From an uncultured Ruminococcus sp. (GTDB lineage Bacteria > Bacillota > Clostridia > Oscillospirales > Acutalibacteraceae), in assembly GCA_902798755.1 (NCBI GenBank), contig CADBYC010000023.1, positions 1 to 41,855 of the forward strand: 41,855 nucleotides of DNA, in the 5' to 3' direction. Below, piece after piece: positions 22,868 to 31,350 of this stretch (within the stretch, counting starts at the first letter, position 1; the number at the start of each line of letters is the position of its first letter). The position numbers were made by a program, and so were the translations under genes. The notes below the pieces were generated by a model, which was given only the letters and a program-made list of their open reading frames with translations, was not told where the DNA came from and made no database searches.

Positions 22868-25800
22868 TTACTGCCCCCTTTCCTGTAGAGCGCCGATCAG
22901 ACTGCGCAGGCGGATACGAACGGCGCCGAGGTTGGTGATCTCGTCGATCTTGATCTGGGTATATAATTTGTTGTTGCGTTCAAGGATCGCGCGCACCTCG
23001 TCGGTGGTGACCGCGTCGACGCCGCAGCCGAAGGACACCAGCTGAACGAGCTGGGTGTCGGCATGGTCGGACGCGTACTGCGCCGCCGCGTACATGCGGG
23101 AGTGGTAGGTCCACTGGTTGAGCACGCCTAAAACGGGCGGTTCTATGTCGGCGGTCACGCTGTCCTCGCTGACGACGACGAAGCCGAGAGAGGTTGCCAG
23201 CTTGTCGATGCCGTGACAGATCTCGGGGTCGATGTGATAGGGTCTGCCCGCGAGGATCATAACGCGCTTGCCCTTTTCGCGGGCGAACTGTACGGCGCGG
23301 GCGCCTTCGTCATAGACGCGCTGCATATAGGCTTTGTATTCGGCGATACCCGCCTTGACAGCGCGGGTCACGTCGGACTTTTTGATATGGTCAAAGTGAG
23401 CCGACAGTACCTTTGTCAGCTCGCGGCTGAGCTCCTTTTCATTGTTGATGTTGAGATAGGGGCACAGGAACTTGGTCTGCTTTAAGGAATCCATATTGCC
23501 CTGCAGCAGCTCGGAGTAATAGGCGACGACAGGACAGTTGTAGTGGTTGTCGCCCTTTTTCTCGTTGATATTGTAGGTCAGACAGGGGTAGAAGATCGCG
23601 TCCACGCCCTGCTCGAGCAGGGTCTCGATATGGCCGTGCATGAGCTTTGCGGGATAGCAGACCGTGTCGGACGGAATGGAGAACTGACCCTTTTGATACA
23701 GCTTGCGGGTGGAAAAGCCCGAGCGAACGACCTCAAAGCCGAGCTGTGTGAAGATCGTGTGCCACAGGGGGTAGAGCTCGTAAGTGCCCAGCGCCAAGGG
23801 CAGACCGATCTTTTGCCGACCCTTGTTCATGTCATTCCGAGGAGCCGGCGCAGCCGACGACGTGGGAATCCCCTTGTCGGAAATACTGTTTTCAGAGGGG
23901 CGGTTCTCCTCTTTGTGGGATTGCCGCGGCTCTTGCGAGCCTCGCAATGACATCTGGTGACCGTAGCTCTCGATCAGTTTGCGCTTAAATTCGTAAAGGT
24001 TCGGGAGCTTTTCGTCGTCGCTGAGGCGTATGCCCGCGCCCTTTTCACACTGGTTGCCCGAGATCAGGCGCTCCTTGTCGTTGAAGATGTTGACCGTCAG
24101 GCGGCAGTTGTTGGTACAGCCCTTGCAGACGGCTGATTTGCTCTCGTGCTTTAAGTTTTTGACTTCTTCGGCATTGAGGATAGTTGACTTCTCGGGGCGA
24201 TGCTCCTTCGCGTACAATGCCGCGCCGAAAGCGCCCATCAGTCCCGCGATATTGGGACGGACGACCTCTCTGCCGATCTCTTTCTCAAAACAGCGCAGCA
24301 CCGCGTCGTTCATGAAGGTGCCGCCCTGTACGACGATCCGCTGTCCGAGCTCGTCGGGCGAGGTGGCGCGGATGACCTTGTAGATCGCGTTCTTGACGAC
24401 GGAGAGGGACAGACCCGCGGAGATGTCCTGCACGGAAGCGCCGTCCTTCTGCGCCTGTTTGACGGAGGAATTCATGAATACCGTACAGCGGGTGCCCAAA
24501 TCGACGGGAGCCATGGAGAAAAGTCCCTGACGGGCAAATTCCTCGACGGTGTAGCCCATCGACTTCGCAAAGGTCTCGATGAACGAGCCGCAGCCCGAGG
24601 AGCAAGCCTCGTTGAGCATGATGCTGTCGATAGAGTTGTTGCGTATCTTGAAGCATTTGATATCCTGACCGCCGATATCGAGAATGAAATCGACGTCTTT
24701 GTCAAAGTACTTGGCGGCGGTGTAGTGCGCCATGGTCTCCACCAGACCGAAGTCGATGTGGAATGCCTTTTTGATCAGCTCCTCGCCGTAGCCCGTGACG
24801 GCGCAGCCCTTGATCGTGAGCTGATCGCCGAACTCGTCGTAGATCTTTGTCAGCTGATCGCGCACGATGGAAACGGGATTGCCCTTGTTGGAGCTGTAGT
24901 AGGTGTAGATGATGTCGCACTGTTCGGTGATGACCGTGAGCTTGGTGGTGGTGGAGCCGCAGTCGATACCGATGTATACGCCGCCCTTGTAAGCGCCCGC
25001 GTATTCGGTATTGACGCTGTTTTTGGTATGGCGCTTGATGAACGCCTGATATTCGTTTTTATCCTTGAAGAGCGGGGGCAGGGTCGACACGCGCTCCTTG
25101 TGCTTCATACTGCTTTTAAGGCGTTTGACGAGCTCTTCATAGCCCATCAGCTCGCCGTCCTCGGAATACAGCGCCGCGCCGATCGCGACGGCGAAAAGAC
25201 CGTATTCGGGGAAAACAGCGTTCTCTTCATCGAGCTTCAGGGTCTCGACAAAGCGCTCGCGCAGCCCCTTGCAGTAGTAGAGAGGGCCGCCGAGGAACAT
25301 GACCTTGCCCTCGATTTTACGTCCCTGCGCCAGTCCGCCGACCGTCTGGTTGACGACCGCCTGATAGATGGAGGCGGCGATGTCGGCTTTGGTCGCGCCC
25401 TGGTTGATCAGCGGCTGGATATCCGTTTTCGCGAATACGCCGCAGCGCGAGGCGATGGGGTAGAGGTGCCGGTGGGTCAGGCTCAGCTGATCCATCTCGG
25501 TATTGGAGAGGTTTAAGAGGGTCGCCATCTGGTCGATGAAAGCGCCTGTACCGCCCGCGCAGGAGCCGTTCATGCGCTCGTCAAGACCGCCCGTGAAGAA
25601 GATGATCTTCGCGTCCTCGCCGCCGAGCTCGATGACCGCGTCGGTGTCGGGCTCTAAGCGGCGCACGCACTCGGCGGTGGAGTATACCTCCTGCACAAAG
25701 GACAGGCGCGCGGCGTTAGCCATGCCAAGTCCCGCGGAGCCTGAGACCGCTACCGTGAAGCTGCGGCCGTCAAGGAGCTCCTTGATCGCTTCGATCATCT

Positions 25801-25957
25801 CGAGCGTTTTCTGGCGCACCTGAGAGAAGTGGCGCTCGTATTTGCTGTAGATCAGCTCGCCGTCGTCGATCAGGGCAAGCTTCGCCGTAGTAGAGCCGAT
25901 GTCGATACCCAGCAGGAGCTTGTCTTCTGTTCTGTTTTTCAGATCGTTGATTCTCAT
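22868..25957 (-). CDS. Tandem BadF-type ATPase activator with DUF2229, carrying a palindromic-repeat insert
   Basis: 1029 residues. Two ASKHA ATPase (BadF/BadG/HgdC) domains: about 15-265, starting L-L-G-I-D-I-G-S-T-T-A-K, and about 328-590, starting Y-I-G-I-D-C-G-S-T-T-T-K. Cluster-binding Cys occur in N-G-S-C-A-G-G-T-G and C-S-S-G-C-G-S. A Cys-rich segment C-K-G-C-T-N-N-C follows near 625, then a DUF2229/HgdB-like region from about 712 to the end. Such proteins use ATP to drive low-potential electron transfer into a dehydratase-type partner, here the next gene. Residues about 670-709 are encoded by the repeat 23831-23951 and are a foreign linker. The start at 25957 has AGAGG upstream; a likely promoter lies at 26076-26103. 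Confidence 0.88.
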   Translation of the reverse strand: MRINDLKNRTEDKLLLGIDIGSTTAKLALIDDGELIYSKYERHFSQVRQKTLEMIEAIKELLDGRSFTVAVSGSAGLGMANAARLSFVQEVYSTAECVRRLEPDTDAVIELGGEDAKIIFFTGGLDERMNGSCAGGTGAFIDQMATLLNLSNTEMDQLSLTHRHLYPIASRCGVFAKTDIQPLINQGATKADIAASIYQAVVNQTVGGLAQGRKIEGKVMFLGGPLYYCKGLRERFVETLKLDEENAVFPEYGLFAVAIGAALYSEDGELMGYEELVKRLKSSMKHKERVSTLPPLFKDKNEYQAFIKRHTKNSVNTEYAGAYKGGVYIGIDCGSTTTKLTVITEQCDIIYTYYSSNKGNPVSIVRDQLTKIYDEFGDQLTIKGCAVTGYGEELIKKAFHIDFGLVETMAHYTAAKYFDKDVDFILDIGGQDIKCFKIRNNSIDSIMLNEACSSGCGSFIETFAKSMGYTVEEFARQGLFSMAPVDLGTRCTVFMNSSVKQAQKDGASVQDISAGLSLSVVKNAIYKVIRATSPDELGQRIVVQGGTFMNDAVLRCFEKEIGREVVRPNIAGLMGAFGAALYAKEHRPEKSTILNAEEVKNLKHESKSAVCKGCTNNCRLTVNIFNDKERLISGNQCEKGAGIRLSDDEKLPNLYEFKRKLIESYGHQMSLRGSQEPRQSHKEENRPSENSISDKGIPTSSAAPAPRNDMNKGRQKIGLPLALGTYELYPLWHTIFTQLGFEVVRSGFSTRKLYQKGQFSIPSDTVCYPAKLMHGHIETLLEQGVDAIFYPCLTYNINEKKGDNHYNCPVVAYYSELLQGNMDSLKQTKFLCPYLNINNEKELSRELTKVLSAHFDHIKKSDVTRAVKAGIAEYKAYMQRVYDEGARAVQFAREKGKRVMILAGRPYHIDPEICHGIDKLATSLGFVVVSEDSVTADIEPPVLGVLNQWTYHSRMYAAAQYASDHADTQLVQLVSFGCGVDAVTTDEVRAILERNNKLYTQIKIDEITNLGAVRIRLRSLIGALQERGQ
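23831..23951. repeat. GTCATTGCGA-type palindromic element read in frame inside a gene
   Basis: A 121-bp element with ends GTCATTCCGAGG and CCTCGCAATGAC and the internal block CTCCTCTTTGTGGGATTGCC, as in 2699-2801. It lies inside the BadF-type gene and keeps the frame open, adding about 40 hydrophilic residues in the linker between the Cys-rich segment and DUF2229. Confidence 0.85.
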
Positions 25958-26257
25958 ATTATCCTCTGAAATAGTCCGTTGTGATCGTCAAAGTCGGTAA
26001 AAATAGGACGAACACATCTATGATATAATAACATTAAAAATGTCGAATTTTGCAGAAAATAGAAATTCCCAAACTATTTTACCATCTTTTAAAACAAATG
26101 CAACAGCTGTACAGAAAATACATTGTCATAAATAAACTGATAATAGATGAAAAAACTGTACATTTTTTCTATGAGTATTGCTATTTGAACGGCGATGTAT
26201 TATGATAGGGGTGTGAAGAAAGCCCATTATCATCAATATCATTGAGGAGAATGTAAT
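25958..26257. other. Divergent intergenic region
   Basis: This 300-bp AT-rich spacer has a minus-strand promoter candidate for the BadF-type gene (TTGCAT 26103-26098, 16-bp spacer, TAAAAT 26081-26076). A plus-strand candidate for the lipoprotein is TTGCTA 26178-26183, 17-bp spacer, TATGAT 26201-26206. The motif CTGTACA appears twice between them. No gene is seen. Confidence 0.55.
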
Positions 26258-27013
26258 ATGAAAAGAATACTTGCTTTACTGTCTGTCTGCGCTATCGCCG
26301 TGACCGCGCTGAGTGCCTGCTCGCTGATCCCGCGTCCCGCGCCGAAGCCGACTCAGCCTGCTCAGCCTGCTACCGCTGCCGCGACCGAAGCGCCCGCCGC
26401 GACTTCCGCTCCCGCGACACAGGCGCCGACTGAGGTGACGGTCGGAACGCTCGACAGCTACGTCAAGGACGCGAAGAAAGCCTCCTTTACCTTCAGCGAG
26501 GGCAACACCAAGGTGTACCGTATCCCTGAGATCTTACTCAGCGGCGACGACGCGGCTGCCGCGAATAAAGAGATCATGGAGCGTTTCGGCGACGACGTGA
26601 GGGAATACGACGAGTATTCGCCCGTGTCGGAGCTTGACTATGAAGCGTATCTCAACGACGTCTATCTCAGCGTTATCGTCAAGGGCAGATTCGACGGCGG
26701 CAACAGCTACGGTCTGTGCTATACCTTCAATGTCACGAACGGCAACGAGCTCAACAGCTCGACGCTGTGCTCCGCGACCAATCGCGACTACAATACCGCG
26801 CTCGACAAGCTGACCGAGAATCTGACCGCGGATTATGACGAGAAGTTCGCCACACTGCCCGGCAATGACGGCGAGCGCAGCAAGACCCTCGACAGCGCGA
26901 ATGTTAAGGCGGCGAAAATGTATCTCGACGGCAGCGGTAAGCTGATGGCGATGGTGGACTATTACGCCGCAGTCGGCGGCGGTCACTGGGTCTATTCGAT
27001 CGCAGCGGAATAA
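26258..27013 (+). CDS. Lipoprotein with a possible DUF3298/RsiV-like domain
   Basis: 251 residues. Signal peptide with lipobox L-S-A-C (Cys21), an Ala/Pro/Thr-rich linker (about 25-65) and a globular domain (about 70-250). The domain contains D-V-Y-L-S-V-I-V-K-G and Y-T-F-N-V-T-N-G-N-E-L, resembling the beta-rich DUF4163/DUF3298 pair found in RsiV-like anti-sigma factors and lipoproteins. The assignment is tentative. GAGGAG lies 9 nt upstream of the ATG. Monocistronic, with its own terminator. Confidence 0.75.
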   Translation: MKRILALLSVCAIAVTALSACSLIPRPAPKPTQPAQPATAAATEAPAATSAPATQAPTEVTVGTLDSYVKDAKKASFTFSEGNTKVYRIPEILLSGDDAAAANKEIMERFGDDVREYDEYSPVSELDYEAYLNDVYLSVIVKGRFDGGNSYGLCYTFNVTNGNELNSSTLCSATNRDYNTALDKLTENLTADYDEKFATLPGNDGERSKTLDSANVKAAKMYLDGSGKLMAMVDYYAAVGGGHWVYSIAAE

Positions 27014-27024
27014 TTGTATCACTC

Positions 27025-27053
27025 AAAGGCCGCGGGAAAACCGCGGTCTTTTT
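27025..27053 (+). terminator. Terminator of the lipoprotein gene
   Basis: Stem GGCCGCGG/CCGCGGTC (one wobble) with a GAAAA loop, followed by CTTTTTC. Confidence 0.85.
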
Positions 27054-27128
27054 CTGTTCCAAATATCCCGATGACGGAGAAATAATCTGATTTTTCGCGG
27101 AATTGGCGGAAAAATCTGAAAAAAGCTC

Positions 27129-27157
27129 TTTACTTCATTGAAGTTAACTGGTATTAT
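27129..27157 (+). promoter_or_regulatory. Promoter of pyk
   Basis: TTTACT (27129-27134), 17-bp spacer, TATTAT (27152-27157) with a TG extended -10, 44 nt before the start codon. Confidence 0.65.
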
Positions 27158-27201
27158 AGTAATATTAAATAACAATTATCAACACGACTGGGGGTTTTCT
27201 C

Positions 27202-28635
27202 ATGAGAATGACTAAGATAATTTGTACGATGGGTCCTGCCTGCGATGATATCGATATCCTGTGCAAGATGATCGACGCGGGTATGAACGTAGCGCGCTTC
27301 AATATGTCTCACGGCGAGTACGATGCGATGACCAAGCGCTTCGATACCGTCAAGAAGGCGATCGAGAAGAGCGGCAAGACGGTCGCTCTGCTGCTCGATA
27401 CCAAAGGTCCCGAGATCCGCGTAGGCACCTTTGAGAACGGCTCTGTAGAGCTTGAGCCGGGTCAGGAATATCGCCTGTACGCGAGCGAGGGTCACGGCGA
27501 CGACGAGGGCGTAAGTCTGTCGTATCCGAAGCTTATCGATATTTTCCGCCGCGATAATACCAGCTCCGGCCGCGTTATTCTCTTTGACGACGGCAAGATC
27601 TCTGCCCGCGTGGAGCAGGTGGAGGCGGACTGCATCGTGACCCGTATCCTTACGGGCGGCAAGCTCTCGAACCGCAAGAGCATCAATATCCCCGGTTATA
27701 CCATCAATATGCCGTATATCAGCCAGAAAGACCGCGCCGATATCGAGTTCGGTCTGAAGATGGGCGTGAACGTGATCGCGGCTTCGTTCGTTCGCTCGGC
27801 GGACGACGTTATCAAGCTGCGCGACTATATCGACAGCTTAGGCTACGAGGACGTAGAGATCATCTCTAAGATCGAGAACCAGAGCGGCGTGGACGATATC
27901 GACCGCATCATCGAGGTCTCCAACGGCGTGATGGTCGCCCGCGGCGACATGGGCGTTGAGATCCCCTTCATCAAGCTGCCCGAGATCCAGAAGATGATCA
28001 TTCGTAAGTGCGTATTAGCGGGCAAGTACGTTATCACGGCGACCCAGATGCTCGACAGCATGACCACGAATATCCGCCCGACCCGTGCGGAGATCTCTGA
28101 CGTCGCGAATGCCGTATACGACGGTACCTCGGCGGTCATGCTCTCCGGCGAGAGCGCGGCGGGCATGTATCCCGTCGAGTCCGTCGCGGCGCTCAACGAT
28201 ATCTGCACCGAGGCGGAGAAGCACGAGAATCTCATGCTCCTGCGCGGCGCGTCCGCTACCCAGACGGACATGACCGCTTTCCGCGAGAATATCTGCGAGG
28301 CGGCGAAGCAGGTCGCCGAGAATATCGGCGCGAAGGCGATCATCGTCGAAAGCAAGACCGGCGCTGTGGCGCGCGCGATGGCAAGATGCCGCCCCGCGTG
28401 TCCGATCATCGCGGTCGTGACCGGCGAGCAGGTATGCCGCAAGCTGTGCCTGAGCTGGGGCGTCAGCCCGGTGCTGGGAGAGGAGAAGCAGACCTCGGAC
28501 GAGATCACCGTGCAGGCGGTCGAAAAGGCGCTGTCCACCGGTATCGTCGAAAAGGGCGACACCGTTGTCATCATCAGCTCCAACAAGACCGTACCGACCT
28601 CCGGCACCGATACGCTGAATATCCGTATCGTCTGA
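27202..28635 (+). CDS. pyk: Pyruvate kinase
   Basis: Converts phosphoenolpyruvate and ADP to pyruvate and ATP, the last step of glycolysis. 477 residues, the standard form without the extra C-terminal PEP-utiliser domain of bacilli. It starts M-T-K-I-I-C-T-M-G-P-A. The active site includes R-F-N-M-S-H-G (about 34-40), D-T-K-G-P-E-I-R and the Lys/metal motif I-I-S-K-I-E-N. The M-V-A-R-G-D-M-G-V-E segment and the allosteric C-terminal domain are present. GGGGG is 8 nt upstream of the ATG. Monocistronic or weakly read through into the next gene (84-nt gap). Confidence 0.97.
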   Translation: MRMTKIICTMGPACDDIDILCKMIDAGMNVARFNMSHGEYDAMTKRFDTVKKAIEKSGKTVALLLDTKGPEIRVGTFENGSVELEPGQEYRLYASEGHGDDEGVSLSYPKLIDIFRRDNTSSGRVILFDDGKISARVEQVEADCIVTRILTGGKLSNRKSINIPGYTINMPYISQKDRADIEFGLKMGVNVIAASFVRSADDVIKLRDYIDSLGYEDVEIISKIENQSGVDDIDRIIEVSNGVMVARGDMGVEIPFIKLPEIQKMIIRKCVLAGKYVITATQMLDSMTTNIRPTRAEISDVANAVYDGTSAVMLSGESAAGMYPVESVAALNDICTEAEKHENLMLLRGASATQTDMTAFRENICEAAKQVAENIGAKAIIVESKTGAVARAMARCRPACPIIAVVTGEQVCRKLCLSWGVSPVLGEEKQTSDEITVQAVEKALSTGIVEKGDTVVIISSNKTVPTSGTDTLNIRIV

Positions 28636-28719
28636 TCGGGATTTTCTGAGAGTAATAAAACGCGTGACACCTCTGCACAGTGTCCCGCTGTCTGTTTATT
28701 TGAAAGATAGGTGGAGTGA

Positions 28720-30435
28720 ATGAAAAAGCTGATCGCAGTATTCCTATGTATGCTGATCGCCCTGAGCACGCTGACCGCGACTGCCGTTTTCGCGCAGGAA
28801 GCACCCGCGGAGGGAACGGTCATCACGATCGAAGAAGCTGACACGGTTTCTGATACCGACAGCTATGTTTTGACAGATGACGGCGAGCCCGTGCTGAAGG
28901 TAGTGCGCGTCAAAGAGTTCGGCGCGACAGCGGCGCTGAGCGATACCGCGGCAAATGAGTATTATACGGCTGAATTTATGATCCCCGAAAGTGACTACAG
29001 CGTTTTCCTGACCGGTCTGACGCAGGATAACGTCGGCGAGATCCGTCAGGCGATCATCGACAGTTATGTCGAAGGCGAGGATTTTTCGCTCACGAATCTC
29101 GGCTTTATCGACGCGGAAAAGACGAAGGAAACAGACGGCGACGAAAACCTATGCTGGGCGGCTTCTACCTCTAATCTGCTGACCTATACGGGGTGGGCGG
29201 CTCAGGCGGGCTTTGACAGCGCCGACGACCTGTTTGAAGCCTTTATCGACGCGTTTGAGGATAAAGGCGGAAACGTCAAGTTTGCGACAGGCTGGTTTAT
29301 CAACGGCGTGTCGGCGTCCTCGCTCTCTCAGCCCCGCGAGGACACCGGCAAATACCTGCCGCAGTATAACTACACCGATCTGGTAGAAGAGTTTGATATG
29401 ATTCAAAACTGCGCGGGACAATTGTCGACCGTCTATGACAGACTGAAAAACGGCAGCGGCGTCTCGCTGAGCCTGAATATCTACGGCACAGAGGGCTATG
29501 AGGGCTCTCACGCGGTTACATGCTGGGGCTTTGTGACCGATGTTCGCTACCCGAAAACATCAAAGCAGTTTTACAAGAGTATTTTCACCACCGATTCCGA
29601 CTCCCACAAATATTATGTAACGGACGGAAAAGACCGTCGGGACGCGGATGACGTCATGAGCTTATTCGCGCTCGAGCCTGTGGAGCAGGAAGGAGCAGAC
29701 ACATATCAATTCGATATTACTCAGAAGCAAATCGCGATGATCACGACGGCAGTCACGATTATGCCCTTCAGCGAGGACGTGCCCCATGAGACCTCTCCCG
29801 ACGCGACGCTTGACATGATCAACTCTCCCGATATCATACTCGACCCGTTTGTCCTGACGGACGACCCGGAGCAGGATAACACCGTCACGACGTTCACTCC
29901 GAACGCGACGATCTACTATCAGCCGTACATGATGAACGCCGCCAACGCGGATTACTACGGCAAGCTCTCCTTGCAGATCTCTGTGAAGGATTCACAGGGG
30001 AACGAGGTATACGCAAAGGCATTTAACTATCATCAGAATCTGACGATCCCGTCCGAAACGGGTATGCGGTACAACAAAGAAAGCTTCAATAAAAAGCTGC
30101 CGGTCGGCGATTATACCATCACCGCCTCGTTCAATTCAAGCCATCAGACCGCGGAAGCCTACTTCTTCAATAATACGAGAAGCATCGGCTTCAAGGTCAG
30201 GGAGCAATATCTGATCGGCGATATAGACGGTGACGAAGAGGTGAGCGCCGTCGATGTCACAATGTTCCAGCGTGTGATCGCAAGAATGGAAATCAATGTA
30301 GATGACAAAATGAAGCAGCGCGGAAACGTCAACGATATGGACGGTCTCGACATGCTGGACGTCACGTTTTTGCAGAGATATCTGGCTCATGTGGATATAC
30401 AGTATCCTGTGAACGAACTTCGTTTTTATAACTGA
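28720..30435 (+). CDS. Secreted IdeS/Mac-like cysteine protease with C-terminal dockerin
   Basis: 571 residues. A signal peptide (1-25, cleavage near V-F-A-Q) leads to a peptidase domain (about 75-345) resembling family C66 (IdeS/Mac of streptococci). The proposed nucleophile is Cys145 in E-N-L-C-W-A-A-S. The proposed His is His264 in S-H-A-V-T-C-W-G, and the acidic pair is Asp292/Asp294 in T-T-D-S-D-S. The order and local motifs match IdeS. A beta-rich segment (about 385-495) precedes a type I dockerin (500-571), with loops GDIDGDEEVSAVD and GNVNDMDGLDMLD. The protein would be secreted and docked on a cohesin scaffold. The substrate is unknown and IgG cleavage should not be assumed. AGGTGGAG precedes the ATG. 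Confidence 0.82.
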   Translation: MKKLIAVFLCMLIALSTLTATAVFAQEAPAEGTVITIEEADTVSDTDSYVLTDDGEPVLKVVRVKEFGATAALSDTAANEYYTAEFMIPESDYSVFLTGLTQDNVGEIRQAIIDSYVEGEDFSLTNLGFIDAEKTKETDGDENLCWAASTSNLLTYTGWAAQAGFDSADDLFEAFIDAFEDKGGNVKFATGWFINGVSASSLSQPREDTGKYLPQYNYTDLVEEFDMIQNCAGQLSTVYDRLKNGSGVSLSLNIYGTEGYEGSHAVTCWGFVTDVRYPKTSKQFYKSIFTTDSDSHKYYVTDGKDRRDADDVMSLFALEPVEQEGADTYQFDITQKQIAMITTAVTIMPFSEDVPHETSPDATLDMINSPDIILDPFVLTDDPEQDNTVTTFTPNATIYYQPYMMNAANADYYGKLSLQISVKDSQGNEVYAKAFNYHQNLTIPSETGMRYNKESFNKKLPVGDYTITASFNSSHQTAEAYFFNNTRSIGFKVREQYLIGDIDGDEEVSAVDVTMFQRVIARMEINVDDKMKQRGNVNDMDGLDMLDVTFLQRYLAHVDIQYPVNELRFYN

Positions 30436-30456
30436 TATCACAAAATAAACATGCTT

Positions 30457-30484
30457 AGAGCGCTTCGTATGAGGCGCTCTTATC
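30457..30484 (+). terminator. Weak terminator after the protease-dockerin gene
   Basis: Stem AGAGCGC (30457-30463) / GCGCTCT (30474-30480), followed by TATCTT. Confidence 0.55.
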
Positions 30485-30507
30485 TTAGCACTGACAGGAA
30501 TGAATTA

Positions 30508-31074
30508 ATGGATTTATCTTATACTTTGATCAAATCAAAACGCAAAACGATCTCGCTGGAGATGAAGCCCGACGGCTCGCTGATCGTTCGCGCGCCTAAC
30601 CGCACGACAAAAAGCGAGGCGGACGCCTTTGTGAAAAAGCATGAGAAATGGGTCGAAAACCATCGCAAAAAGATGGGCGAACGTAAGGCGCAGGCGCAGT
30701 CTGTTCAGCGTTTGACTCAGGCGGAGCTTCTGGCGCTGGGGAGATTGGCGAAGAAGGTGATCCCCGAGAGGGTCGCGTATTACGCGAAAAAAATGAACGT
30801 GGAATACGGCAGGATCACCCTGCGTTGTCAGAAAACCCGATGGGGGAGCTGTTCGACCAAAAAGAACCTGAACTTCAATATCCTCTTGATGCTGACCCCG
30901 ATCGAGGTTCTTGACAGCGTGGTGGTGCATGAGCTGTGTCACCTGAAAGAGATGAATCACAGCGCGCGATTCTATCAGCAGGTATATGCTGTCTATCCCG
31001 ACTATGACCGCTGGAACCGCTGGCTCAAGGAGCACGGCGGCGAGTTTCTCATGCGAGCGGGACTGCGCGACTGA
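30508..31074 (+). CDS. YgjP-type zinc metallopeptidase domain protein
   Basis: 188 residues of the YgjP/DUF45 (SprT-like) family. The zinc motif H-E-L-C-H is at about 147-151, with a third ligand downstream in N-H-S-A-R-F, and the family signature T-R-W-G-S-C-S lies near 116-122. No signal peptide, so it is cytoplasmic. The substrate is unknown. I chose the ATG at 30508 (AGGAA 8 nt upstream); 19 further open codons upstream overlap the weak terminator hairpin. Confidence 0.9.
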   Translation: MDLSYTLIKSKRKTISLEMKPDGSLIVRAPNRTTKSEADAFVKKHEKWVENHRKKMGERKAQAQSVQRLTQAELLALGRLAKKVIPERVAYYAKKMNVEYGRITLRCQKTRWGSCSTKKNLNFNILLMLTPIEVLDSVVVHELCHLKEMNHSARFYQQVYAVYPDYDRWNRWLKEHGGEFLMRAGLRD

Positions 31075-31076
31075 TA

Positions 31077-31290
31077 CTAATCCTTAATAAAAACCTATAT
31101 CATCTATTGCGCTATATTTCGTATAGCTTTGTTGTCGTCGTCGTTCGCTGTACTCGGTAGGCATATCCGGCGCGAGGCGTTGTGGGGACCCCGGAAGTGA
31201 CAGGCGCCAGCCTGTCTGCGTCTCCCGTCGCGCTATCCAAAATATATCACTAATATCTGATTAAATCTTTTTATCAAGGATTAGTATGAA
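31077..31290. mobile_element. MITE-like element, copy 1
   Basis: About 214 bp with 20-bp terminal inverted repeats (ATACTAATCCTTAATAAAAA at the left; the right end is its complement with one mismatch). No coding capacity. The interior shares ATCTATTGC, TATTTCG, ATAGCT, GTTGTCG and GACAGGCG with the element at 39220-39343. No transposase is seen in the window, so movement in trans is inferred. Confidence 0.7.
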
Positions 31291-31309
31291 AACAGCATAG
31301 AATATGAAA

Positions 31310-31345
31310 AGCCCTTCCGACAGTCGTTTGTCGGAAGGGCTGAGT
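31310..31345. terminator. Bidirectional terminator
   Basis: A perfect 13-bp stem AGCCCTTCCGACA (31310-31322) / TGTCGGAAGGGCT (31329-31341), with T-rich tails on both strands. It terminates the FnIII protein gene from the right and could stop the metallopeptidase transcript from the left. Confidence 0.85.
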
Positions 31346-31350
31346 TTTAT

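Noticed and set aside
24200-25516. 438-codon plus-strand open frame
   Set aside because: Shadow of the BadF-type ATPase gene on the other strand; no ribosome binding site and no domain resemblance.
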